Notes: generated from the sequence alone by a model not told the origin. A DNA stretch of 5,836 nt from GCA-003244245 sp035463315 (GCA_035463315.1 DATHTJ010000333.1:1-5836), one strand, 5' to 3'. Counted from the stretch's first letter, positions 1-5,664 are shown. Numbers and translations are program-made.

Positions 1-105
1 CAACCCGATCACGTCGCCCGGCGCCACAACGAGGTCCAGCCCGGAGAACAGGAGCTGATCACCATGGCCCGCAGACAGCTCCTTGGCGATCAGCGTGGCG
101 CTCAT
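1..105 (-). CDS. ABC-F family ATP-binding protein, N-terminal 35 codons (partial)
   Basis: The minus strand from the ATG at 105 reads without a stop to the window edge. It begins MSATLIAKELSAGHGD and continues with LFSGLDLVVAPGDVIGL. This is the opening beta-sheet of an ABC nucleotide-binding domain, with the aromatic/A-loop region followed by the strand that leads into the Walker A loop; Walker A itself lies outside the window. The lack of any membrane segment and the 'LSAGHGD..LFSGLDL' wording match actinobacterial ABC-F proteins, soluble twin-ATPase translation factors that act at the ribosomal E site, some of which give antibiotic resistance. There is no clear Shine-Dalgarno; a TAGCAT hexamer (120-115) lies 9 nt upstream of the ATG, so a short-leader or leaderless start is possible. 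It follows the regulator gene in the same direction with a 69-nt gap. An ordinary ABC transporter ATPase is the alternative, since Walker A and the linker are not visible. Confidence 0.8.
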   Translation of the reverse strand, partial: MSATLIAKELSAGHGDQLLFSGLDLVVAPGDVIGL

Positions 106-108
106 GAG

Positions 109-128
109 GACTCGATGCTAACCGAGTC
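109..128. promoter_or_regulatory. Small inverted repeat just upstream of the ABC-F start
   Basis: GACTCG (109-114) and CGAGTC (123-128) are perfect 6-bp inverted arms around an 8-nt loop, ending 4 nt before the ATG of the ABC-F gene. The TAGCAT candidate -10 element occupies most of the loop. It could be an operator or, if transcribed, a hairpin near the start codon. A 6-bp stem is weak evidence in GC-rich DNA. Confidence 0.25.
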
Positions 129-174
129 GGCACGGGGACACAGGTCGATCAACCGCGTGCGGCGCTTGGCCGGA

Positions 175-1386
175 TCATGGCTGGGTCAGCCGCTCGGTGG
201 TGAATGCCTCAATGGCGCCAGCCAAGGCGATAGCGTCGCGGCCAGGGCCGTTGATAGTGCTCAGCGCGGTGCGCACCCGCTCTACCGAGATCACGATCCC
301 GTGACCGCGCTGGGCCGACGGGAGGTCCAGCACCGGGGCGAGGGCCTCCGCGGCGCCATCGATCTCGTCCTGAAAGACGCGGGCGACGGCCAGGGCGCTG
401 CGGGTGCCAGCCTCGTGGCCAAAGGAGCGGTCCTGGGCCGGTGCCGCAGCGTAGGCATCCAGCGTTTCCAGAGCGAGCCGCTCGGCCCGGGTCGCCTCTG
501 CCTGACCGCCCCAGGAAAGCGTGTCAGCTGCGAAGTAGAGCTGGCGGGGCCGGCTGAAGGTGCATATCCCGCCCAGGCTGTCCAGCTCATCGAGTTGCAC
601 CCGGTCTCGCGCCTCGGCGGCCCGAGCCAGCGCGGCGTGCGCCTCCTCCAGCCGGTTCAGCGCGGCCAATGCTCGCGCTTCGGCGCTGGCCAGCCACACA
701 CTCGCAGTGCCCCGGCCGCGGGCTGCGGCCTCGGCACCGAGCTGGGCGTAGCGCACCGAATCCTCCCACCGGCCGGCCCAATAGGTGTGGCCAGCCTGCA
801 GGCCCCGAATCCAGGCCCGCAGCCCGTCGTGCCCGGCATTGTCCGCACACGCGTACCCCGCGCGAGCCTGCGTCATCGCATCGTGGAAGGCACCCAGCTC
901 CATTGACGCCAACGCCATCAGCCCGCAGGAGATCCCGGCGACCAGGTAGAGGTCCCGGGTCTGCTCCGGCCGCTGGCGTCCCTCCAGCAGCTCGAAGGCA
1001 CGGTTCTGAGTGTCCACCAGGTCACCGAGCCAGGTGGGCAGCGACTGCTGCTGAGAGGCGGTGACCAGGCGGCGGACGTCGTCGAGGAGCTGGTCGAGCG
1101 TCTCGGCCCCGACGTTGGATGCCTCGATACGGGTGAGGAAGTCCCGAGCCCGGTCGGCGCTCATGGCGATCAGCTGCCCTTCCCAGTCCGTCCGGGCGGT
1201 GCCCCGCGCCGTGACCATCCCATTGTGCCGCCGGGTGAGCCGAAGCGCTCCAGTGCCGTACGGGGGGCCGAGCAGCCGTGCTGCTGGTTCCCCGAACATC
1301 TTCTCCAGGGTGGCCTGCGCCTGCGGGTAGGGCAGGCTGCGCACCTCTCCGGCCACCCACCGGTACGCCTGCCGCTCGCTGAGCAC
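175..1386 (-). CDS. Helix-turn-helix/TPR-like transcriptional regulator, main body (N-terminus frameshifted)
   Basis: This is 403 codons from a GTG at 1386. Residues 1-34 (LSERQAYRWVAGEVRSLPY, then LEKMFGEP) are the second half of a helix-turn-helix domain, the recognition helix and the following 'LPYP...LEKMF' segment typical of large Streptomyces-type XRE/TPR regulators. Residues from about 90 to 400 are alanine- and leucine-rich paired helices resembling degenerate tetratricopeptide repeats, for example around 145-180, 190-222, 230-262 and 325-353. Such proteins are cytoplasmic DNA-binding regulators; the ligand or partner is unknown. The first HTH helices lie upstream in a different frame: from the ATG at 1492 the protein reads to about 1432, then continues as LEEFRKQYQRAAGGTVLSERQ in this frame. 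GTG1386 would remove half of the DNA-binding domain and has only a poor GGGCGGG upstream, so it is probably not the ancestral start. The gene lies between jetB and the ABC-F gene, all in the same direction. Confidence 0.8.
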   Translation of the reverse strand: MLSERQAYRWVAGEVRSLPYPQAQATLEKMFGEPAARLLGPPYGTGALRLTRRHNGMVTARGTARTDWEGQLIAMSADRARDFLTRIEASNVGAETLDQLLDDVRRLVTASQQQSLPTWLGDLVDTQNRAFELLEGRQRPEQTRDLYLVAGISCGLMALASMELGAFHDAMTQARAGYACADNAGHDGLRAWIRGLQAGHTYWAGRWEDSVRYAQLGAEAAARGRGTASVWLASAEARALAALNRLEEAHAALARAAEARDRVQLDELDSLGGICTFSRPRQLYFAADTLSWGGQAEATRAERLALETLDAYAAAPAQDRSFGHEAGTRSALAVARVFQDEIDGAAEALAPVLDLPSAQRGHGIVISVERVRTALSTINGPGRDAIALAGAIEAFTTERLTQP

Positions 1387-1431
1387 GGTCCCGCCCGCAG
1401 CCCGTTGGTACTGCTTCCGAAATTCCTCCAG

Positions 1432-1492
1432 TGTGGTGCCGCTGCTGGAGCAATTGCTCTAGCCGGGTCCGTGGTGATTCCTGCTCCATCAT
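1432..1492 (-). pseudogene. Frame-displaced N-terminus of the HTH regulator
   Basis: From ATG1492 (a second ATG follows at 1489) the minus strand reads MMEQESPRTRLEQLLQQRHH in 20 codons. This is the usual first helix of the same regulator family (LEQLLQQRH, normally followed by T-x-EEF). One nucleotide after the second His codon the family continuation LEEFRKQYQ is found, but in the next frame. The net change is +1 nt, or equivalently -2 nt; 'ACCCTG' shortened to 'ACTG' would explain it, restoring a Thr-Leu pair. The downstream frame has a TAG just upstream (1464-1462), so it cannot start independently further out. The break could be a real mutation or a sequence error. Programmed frameshifting is possible, but I see no slippery heptamer. 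Confidence 0.7.
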
Positions 1493-1499
1493 TCAACCA

Positions 1500-1505
1500 C
1501 CCCTC
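1500..1505 (-). promoter_or_regulatory. Shine-Dalgarno of the HTH regulator
   Basis: On the minus strand GAGGGG lies 7 nt before ATG1492. It is one of only two well-spaced ribosome-binding sites in the window. It supports ATG1492, not GTG1386, as the original start, and so supports a frameshift inside the gene. Confidence 0.6.
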
Positions 1506-1506
1506 G

Positions 1507-1544
1507 ATTTCGGTCGGTCCACTGTAGATCCTGATCACCGAAAT
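1507..1544. promoter_or_regulatory. Candidate operator/promoter of the HTH regulator
   Basis: ATTTCGGT (1507-1514) and ACCGAAAT (1537-1544) are perfect 8-bp inverted arms with centres 30 bp apart, close to three helical turns. Between them on the minus strand is TACAGT (1526-1521), a TAnnnT -10-like hexamer 28 nt upstream of ATG1492. No good -35 box is visible. The region is less GC-rich than its surroundings. Placement over the promoter of a DNA-binding protein suggests autoregulation, which is inference. Confidence 0.4.
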
Positions 1545-1614
1545 AGCGCCAGTCTCGGAGCAGATGGCAGCAGAAGACGCTCGGCGGCAGACGCCGCGAC
1601 GTGCCCCTGACGAC

Positions 1615-1662
1615 TCATCCCCCCAGGAAGTGGGAGTGATGCCGTGATATGTCGGCGGTCAT
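1615..1662 (-). other. 15-codon mini-ORF coupled to jetB by ATGA, possible jetC start relic
   Basis: An ATG at 1662-1660 overlaps the jetB stop (1661-1659) as ATGA and reads MTADISRHHSHFLGG before a TGA at 1617-1615. In type II Wadjet operons jetC directly follows jetB, often with this kind of overlap. The peptide itself shows no SMC feature (no Walker A), so calling it the truncated start of jetC rests only on position and coupling. A chance ORF is the alternative. Confidence 0.25.
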
Positions 1663-2882
1663 TCCTGCACCACGGGGATGGCGACGGCGAACCGGGCGGC
1701 GGCTGGGCGAGCACGCACCGCGCCCTCCTCGCGGGCGGCGAGCTTGAAGGCGCACAGCACGTCCACCGCGTCGGCGGCCAGCCGGGCCGCGCCGTCCTCG
1801 GAGCGGTAGGTCTTTGCCCAGCTCGGGAAGCGCTCCAGCAGGGCGGCAGCGCGGCCGGCGAGGTCAGCATCGGGGACGAGGCCAGCAGCGCTGACAAGAT
1901 CGTCAAGCAGCACCAGTGCGGCGATCTTCGGGTGCGACGCGTCGTCGGGGAAGCGCTGGTCGGTGGCCAGCCCGTCGGGGTCGACGAGCAGGTAACCCTC
2001 GGCCCGCTCCTCGAGGACGAACCCGGCCTGCTCGGCGGCCTGGCGGACCAGCCGGCGCCCGGTCGGGCTGGCCAGGTAGCCGAGCTGGGCCTCGGTGAGC
2101 TCGTCGCGGTAGACGACCGGATCGTCGAGCAGCGCCCGGGTGATGCTGTGCCGCAGCCACAGGTTGCGTTGCGTCTCGGCGACCTCACCCCCCTCCGGGG
2201 CGGCCCCGTAGCGCGGCTCCCGGGTCAGCGCCGCCAGATCATCGAGATCCACAGTGGACGGCGCGTGCGGGGCCGCGAGCAGTCGCAGCAGCAGGGTGGT
2301 GTCCACCTGGAAGAGCACCTTGGCGGCGTCGGAGTCCAGATAGGACTCAGCAGTGCCGTCCAGGGCGCGCAGCGCACCGGCCCGCTCCAGCAACTTCAGG
2401 GCGTCGACGAACGCGCCCCGCTCGGCACGCCGGGAGGTCTGGAAGGACTCGATGTCCGGTTCCGCGGCGGTGGCGTGGGTGACCCGGTCGGCGAGCAGGC
2501 CGATGGTGGTGACGGGGGTGGCGAGCAGCTCGGCGCAGACGATCGCCAGCAGCGTGTAGCGGCGACGGTCGAACGGGGCGCGGGTGCTGCGGTCGCGGCG
2601 CAACGGCCGGGTGGCGTCGATCTCGGGGCGGACCTTGAGCAGCCGGGCGTAGCCGTCGCGGGCCTCCACGACCAGCCGCCAGCCGCAGTGCTCCTCAAAC
2701 CAGCGGGCCAGCGCGTCGCGCCGGCGCCGCACCAGGTCGAACCCGGTCGGGTCGCCGCTCGCGGTGAGCAGCGGGTGGGCCAGCAGCAGCCGGATCGCCC
2801 GGGACGTCTCCTCGGCCTCCACCCGGTCCAGCTGGCTACCCAGTGTCGTCATGTTTTGGGTTGTCATGTTTTGGCTGCTCAT
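1659..2882 (-). CDS. jetB: DUF2398 / TIGR02678 protein, JetB-like subunit of a type II Wadjet system
   Basis: 407 aa. I recognise the TIGR02678 family: EETSRAIRLLLAHPLL (about 24-39), RRRRDALARWFEEHCGWRL (about 52-70), FQVDTTLLLRLLAAPHAPS (about 191-209), and RHSITRALLDDPVVYRDEL (about 244-262) followed by YLASPTGRRLVRQAAEQAGF (about 269-288) and a winged-helix-like 'GYLLVDPDG' hairpin (about 296-304). In Wadjet this subunit is a KITE-type winged-helix protein that bridges the JetA kleisin and the JetC SMC dimer in a condensin-like complex that detects and leads to cleavage of small circular plasmids. The start overlaps the jetA stop as ATGA (2882-2879), implying translational coupling. Length and C-terminus look complete. 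The N-terminus carries a duplicated QNMTT unit, giving in-frame ATGs at 2882, 2867 and 2852; similarity to the family begins only after these. No jetC or jetD follows. Confidence 0.85.
   Translation of the reverse strand: MSSQNMTTQNMTTLGSQLDRVEAEETSRAIRLLLAHPLLTASGDPTGFDLVRRRRDALARWFEEHCGWRLVVEARDGYARLLKVRPEIDATRPLRRDRSTRAPFDRRRYTLLAIVCAELLATPVTTIGLLADRVTHATAAEPDIESFQTSRRAERGAFVDALKLLERAGALRALDGTAESYLDSDAAKVLFQVDTTLLLRLLAAPHAPSTVDLDDLAALTREPRYGAAPEGGEVAETQRNLWLRHSITRALLDDPVVYRDELTEAQLGYLASPTGRRLVRQAAEQAGFVLEERAEGYLLVDPDGLATDQRFPDDASHPKIAALVLLDDLVSAAGLVPDADLAGRAAALLERFPSWAKTYRSEDGAARLAADAVDVLCAFKLAAREEGAVRARPAAARFAVAIPVVQE
2848..2874. repeat. Tandem 15-bp duplication at the jetB start
   Basis: GTCATGTTTTGG occurs at 2848-2859 and 2863-2874, a 12-bp perfect match with a 15-bp (five-codon) period. 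On the coding strand each copy carries an in-frame ATG within Gln-Asn-Met-Thr, so the duplication multiplies potential start codons (2867 and 2852 in addition to 2882). It is also an A/T-rich patch in GC-rich DNA, which may keep the start region unfolded. Confidence 0.75.
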
Positions 2883-4426
2883 GCGCCGCCTACCGCAGCC
2901 CGGGCGGGCGGCGCGCCGGCCAGCACCCGGACGTCGACGATGTAGTCCGGGCCGGTGAAGGTGCCCTTCGGGGTGCGCAGGGTGGCCCGCGACCCGTCGG
3001 CAGGGGCTCGCAGCACCAGCTCCACCCGGCCGTCGGCGGACATGCCTCTGCGATGCCCGGCGGCATCGGGCGGCGCGCTCAGCGCACGGCCAATCAGCTC
3101 CAGTAACCGTTCGAAGCGGCCGTGCTCCAGGGTGCCCACACCGGACAACCGGACCGGACCGGCGGTGGACAGCCGTCCCCAGGCGGCTTCCAGCTCGGCG
3201 CGCTCGTGGGCGGCGCGGTGCTGCCGGGCGCGGCGCAGCTCGCGGACATCACGGACGGTGGCGGTGCTGCCGGTGCTCTCCACCCGGCCTCGGGTGCGCA
3301 GGTGCGGGGAGACCGGCACCCGTGGCGCGTCGGCCCACGGGGTGGCGGCGGGCACCAGGTCCTCGTCGTCCAAGCCGAGCTGGGTGTGCCGGGCCGGCCA
3401 CAGCCCGAACGCCGCAGCGGCCAGCCGGTGCGCGTCGGCGCTGGTGGGGCAGATCGCGAAGGCCCGGGCCAGGGCACGGAAATCGGCGGCGGCCGACGAT
3501 GCCCGGCGGCGGGACTCGGTGTGCCGCTCCAGCACCCGCATCAGGGCGACGATCGCGCGGCGGGCGACGTCCTGCAGGGCCGCGGCGCGGGGCGCGCTGC
3601 CGTCAGCAGGACGGAACCAGGCGCGCAGGCCGTCCCATTTCGCGGTGCGCTGCTCCAGCCAGGCGATGGACGGGTCGGTCCGTGGCAGGGCGGGCAGGTC
3701 GGCGCCGCGCAGCGCCCGCTGGTGCAGGTCAGGAAGGCCGTGCGCCTCGATCCGGGCCACCGAGGCGGCGATGGCGCGCTGCCGGTTGTCCAGGTTGGTG
3801 ACGAACTCCTGCAGGTAGGCGATGGTGGCCTGCTTGACCTCGTGGAAGGTGTCCAGAGCGCCGGAGTCGTCGCGCAGCAGCCGTTGCAGCTCGCCGTTGA
3901 ACTGCTTGACCCCGGCGACCAGCGACTCCAAGTGGCCTTCGAGCTCGGCCAGCGTGCTGTACACCCGCCGGTCGGTGGCCGTGGGATCGGTGAGCATCGC
4001 GGCGAGCTCGTCGAGGCGCTCGGCGATGGCATCGAGCACGGCGGTCTGCAGCGCGCCAGTGGCTTCCAGCACCGCGGCGGCGCGGGAGAAGCCTTCCAGG
4101 GCGGCCTCGCCGTGGCGGGTCAGCGAGTAGCGCAGGTTGTTGCGCTCGAAATCCTCCGCGGTGGAGTAGTGCGCCGCATGGTCCTGGGTGCGGTCGATGA
4201 GCTGCCAGTCCCGCAGCTGGTCGAGCACCGGCACGAGGTCCTCGTCGGTCACCGGGGTGAAGTAGCCCACGGTCTGCAGCCGCGCGGCCACGTCACCCAG
4301 CGTCAGCCAGGTCTCCAACCGCTCGTTGGCCGCCCCAAACGCGTACAGCACCGCGGTGTTGAGCTCGGCCCGCTCCGTGGTGGCAAAGCGGAACAGCTCA
4401 ACGGGTAACCGGGGGTAACGCGCCAC
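2879..4426 (-). CDS. jetA: DUF2397 / TIGR02677 protein, JetA-like subunit of a type II Wadjet system
   Basis: 515 aa from GTG4426, beginning (V)ARYPRLPVELFRFATTERA. I recognise the TIGR02677 family by the 'ELFRFATTERAELNTAVLYAF' type opening, a winged-helix region to about residue 110 with AAHYSTAEDFERNNLRYSLT (about 84-103), a long helical middle (about 105-310, including VYSTLAELEGHL and FHEVKQATIAYLQEFVTNLD), and a C-terminal basic/helical part (395-415) ending in a small beta domain with LRTPKGTFTGPDYIVDV (about 483-499). In Wadjet this is the kleisin (MukF-like) subunit linking the JetC heads and binding JetB. The reading frame opens further up, to a TTG at 4462, but family similarity starts at ELFRF, and TTG4462 coincides with a good -35 box; I prefer GTG4426. 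There is no Shine-Dalgarno, which suits a leaderless or short-leader mRNA. It overlaps jetB by ATGA. Confidence 0.85.
   Translation of the reverse strand: MARYPRLPVELFRFATTERAELNTAVLYAFGAANERLETWLTLGDVAARLQTVGYFTPVTDEDLVPVLDQLRDWQLIDRTQDHAAHYSTAEDFERNNLRYSLTRHGEAALEGFSRAAAVLEATGALQTAVLDAIAERLDELAAMLTDPTATDRRVYSTLAELEGHLESLVAGVKQFNGELQRLLRDDSGALDTFHEVKQATIAYLQEFVTNLDNRQRAIAASVARIEAHGLPDLHQRALRGADLPALPRTDPSIAWLEQRTAKWDGLRAWFRPADGSAPRAAALQDVARRAIVALMRVLERHTESRRRASSAAADFRALARAFAICPTSADAHRLAAAAFGLWPARHTQLGLDDEDLVPAATPWADAPRVPVSPHLRTRGRVESTGSTATVRDVRELRRARQHRAAHERAELEAAWGRLSTAGPVRLSGVGTLEHGRFERLLELIGRALSAPPDAAGHRRGMSADGRVELVLRAPADGSRATLRTPKGTFTGPDYIVDVRVLAGAPPARAAVGGA
4403..4419. repeat. GGGTAAC direct repeat at the jetA start
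   Basis: GGGTAAC occurs at 4403-4409 and 4413-4419, a 10-bp period (one helical turn), within codons 3-8 of jetA and just downstream of its candidate promoter. It could be a regulator site on one DNA face. It encodes part of RYPRLP, so it may only reflect coding sequence. Confidence 0.3.
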
Positions 4427-4434
4427 GGACGCAC

Positions 4435-4462
4435 ACCGTAGTGGCCAGCCCCGACAGCGCAA
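4435..4462 (-). promoter_or_regulatory. Candidate promoter of jetAB
   Basis: On the minus strand TTGCGC (4462-4457) and TACGGT (4440-4435) form a -35/-10 pair with a 16-nt spacer, close to actinobacterial housekeeping promoters (TTGACN, TAnnnT). The -10 ends 8 nt before GTG4426, so transcription would start at or next to the start codon, matching the lack of a Shine-Dalgarno. Confidence 0.4.
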
Positions 4463-4611
4463 TGCACGCCCGCCGGCGTGGCAGCGTCGCCGAGAGCAAG
4501 GAGTGTGTGCCTACACCGGTCGCCGCGGCACAGACATCCGGTCACCACCTCACTACGGCGGATGCAGACGATCATGGACGTGACGCCGCCGCCCGAGGCC
4601 ACCCCAGACGG

Positions 4612-5103
4612 TCACGACGCAGGCGGGCGAGGTACGAACCACGCATTGGCGGCTGGCACGAACATGGTCGTCACTGCTGCCACAACCAGCAGGAACAGGA
4701 CAGCAAACATCAGACCGCCGGCACCGGCGACCAGCACGAACAGCAAGATCAGCACTCTCAGACCGCCGAGCACGGCCAGCACGATCCGCGCCCAGTTGCG
4801 ACCCCCGCGCATGAGGACGGCAAAGACGAGCAATGCCGCGTCGACCACCAGCGCGCTCACGACCGTCGCGATCTGCGCACCACTTACCCCGCCGTCAATC
4901 GCCGACCGGGCCAGCGTCACGGCAACCACACCGAGAACCGCATCGAGGGCCAGATAGACGACCCAAAGCCAGAAGGAGAGCTCGACTGCCCACACCCGGG
5001 GTCCCCGGGCCGGGAGCCCGGGCATCTGGTAAGCGTCCGGGGTCGGTGGCGGCCCCTGCCATTGCTGGCCGGGCGGGTCGGAGGGCGGCGGGCTCGTTGT
5101 CAT
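4612..5103 (-). CDS. Small four-helix membrane protein with proline-rich N-terminus
   Basis: 163 aa from ATG5103. Residues 1-38 are a proline-rich cytoplasmic-looking tail (MTTSPPPSDPPGQQWQGPPP, then PTP/PGLP). Four hydrophobic segments follow: about 41-64, 77-98, 104-127 and 130-149. They are separated by short loops, one basic (RGGRNWAR, about 99-106). It ends ANAWFVPRPPAS. This layout is common in uncharacterised actinobacterial integral membrane proteins; I do not recognise a named family or function. The frame stays open upstream to 5202, but the residues before M1 are not hydrophobic or proline-rich and look non-coding. GGGAGG lies only 1 nt before the ATG, too close for a normal ribosome-binding site, while TAGCCT (5116-5111) ends 7 nt before the ATG, so the mRNA may be leaderless. 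It is in the same direction as jetA but 185 nt away with a separate candidate promoter between, so functional linkage is unproven. Confidence 0.75.
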   Translation of the reverse strand: MTTSPPPSDPPGQQWQGPPPTPDAYQMPGLPARGPRVWAVELSFWLWVVYLALDAVLGVVAVTLARSAIDGGVSGAQIATVVSALVVDAALLVFAVLMRGGRNWARIVLAVLGGLRVLILLFVLVAGAGGLMFAVLFLLVVAAVTTMFVPAANAWFVPRPPAS

Positions 5104-5289
5104 GCCTCCCAGGCTAATCGCAGAGCCACGGCAATCACGGCTAGGCCGCGCCACGGACGACTCGCTGCTCAAGGTAACCAGACTGCGGCCGGCACTGCCC
5201 AAGATGTCAACAGCAGCGGCCGGGGATCCGGATGATCGATTCCAAGGGGTCGATGGTCGTAGGCTAAGAGTAGTGGAATGCCACCCGCA

Positions 5290-5303
5290 CTAAAGTCTAA
5301 AGT
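5290..5303. repeat. CTAAAGT tandem repeat
   Basis: CTAAAGT is repeated directly at 5290-5296 and 5297-5303 in an unusually A/T-rich patch. Each copy contains TAAAGT, which fits a plus-strand TAnnnT -10 element, so the patch may be promoter DNA. No matching -35 box or near downstream gene fixes this. Confidence 0.3.
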
Positions 5304-5434
5304 TCGGCGTACTCGTCGTGACCTGATGTTGAGCTGCATGGTTAGCTGCTGGATGCCGATGTCGTGCTGCCCTATGGCCAGCGCCTCGCCGCAGCCTGCC
5401 TCGACAATGGTCTTGCCGTTGCAGCGCCGACAGC

Positions 5435-5453
5435 GATGATCATTGCGATCATC
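5435..5453. promoter_or_regulatory. 19-bp operator-like dyad
   Basis: GATGATC (5435-5441) and GATCATC (5447-5453) are perfect 7-bp inverted arms around ATTGC. The size and symmetry fit a dimeric repressor site. It lies about 210 nt upstream of the secreted-protein start and no regulator gene is adjacent, so its target is unclear. It may equally be chance within a former coding segment. Confidence 0.3.
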
Positions 5454-5559
5454 AAGGGCACAGACCGGTGCCATCTGGGGTGAACACAGGCTGTGAGGTG
5501 ATGCCTTCGACGGTGGCGAGCTCCGCTCCGCACGCTTTCTGTCTCACGTCATAGGTGCG

Positions 5560-5664
5560 ATGGACGAGATGCTGGCCGACCTCATCAGCGAGGGCACCCT
5601 CGAACGCCAGATGGCAGCACCTCAACATTGTGCGCCGCTTCGTATGAAGGAGTACCTGTCATGA
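5560..5664 (+). CDS. Doubtful 34-codon ORF coupled to the secreted-protein gene
   Basis: It starts MDEMLADLISEGTLERQMAA and ends MKEYLS, its TGA overlapping the next gene's ATG as ATGA (5661-5664). The helix-like opening resembles the ends of many small actinobacterial proteins, but the second half (PQHCAPLR) looks random and there is only a weak AGGTG upstream. The frame is open back to a TGA at 5494-5496 with no start codon, which would also fit the tail of a decayed gene. The ATGA overlap is partly dictated by the next gene's start. Function unknown. Confidence 0.2.
   Translation: MDEMLADLISEGTLERQMAAPQHCAPLRMKEYLS
5647..5652 (+). promoter_or_regulatory. Strong Shine-Dalgarno of the secreted protein
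   Basis: AAGGAG lies 8 nt before ATG5661, the best ribosome-binding site in the window. It fixes the start of the following gene despite the frameshift inside it. Confidence 0.7.

Larger units (their letters stand above)
5104..5660. other. About 560 nt without a convincing gene
   Basis: The stretch between the membrane protein and the secreted protein has lower GC and no frame with clear coding character. It holds a 7-bp tandem repeat (5290-5303), a 19-bp dyad (5435-5453) and a doubtful 34-codon ORF (5560-5664). A plus-strand segment at 5346-5483 (containing PYGQRLAAACLDNGLAVAAP) looks protein-like but has a TAG immediately upstream and no plausible ribosome-binding site. It could be the relic of a decayed gene. 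As it separates oppositely directed genes it should also contain two promoter regions. Confidence 0.5.

Noticed and set aside
64..906. Plus-strand ORF opposite the regulator
   Set aside because: Antisense to a clearly recognised regulator; composition is typical of a shadow frame.
1644..2945. Long plus-strand ORF (433 codons) opposite jetB, and a similar 428-codon one opposite jetA (3122-4408)
   Set aside because: Glycine-, arginine- and glutamine-rich translations without domains, exactly antisense to well-recognised genes; long antisense frames are expected in GC-rich DNA.
4465..4480. CACGCC-CGCC-GGCGTG hairpin between the membrane protein gene and jetA, as a possible terminator
   Set aside because: The stem is only 6 bp, there is no T-run, and it lies about 130 nt past the stop codon; GC-rich DNA gives many such stems.
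4303..4602. Minus-strand 99-codon ORF overlapping the jetA start
   Set aside because: It overlaps the first 120 nt of jetA in another frame and its sequence has no recognisable domain; it is best explained as an out-of-frame reading of jetA and its leader.
4995..5026. Cluster of CCCGGG palindromes
   Set aside because: It lies within codons for Pro, Gly, Leu and Arg of the membrane protein's N-terminal tail; coding and base composition explain it.
5169..5474. Minus-strand 101-codon ORF with a Cys-rich start (CALDDRNDHRCRRCNG)
   Set aside because: It has no ribosome-binding site, its second half (from about 5310 on) reads as non-coding, and it overlaps the upstream region of the membrane protein gene. 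The cysteines suggest a zinc ribbon, but spacing is not one I recognise.
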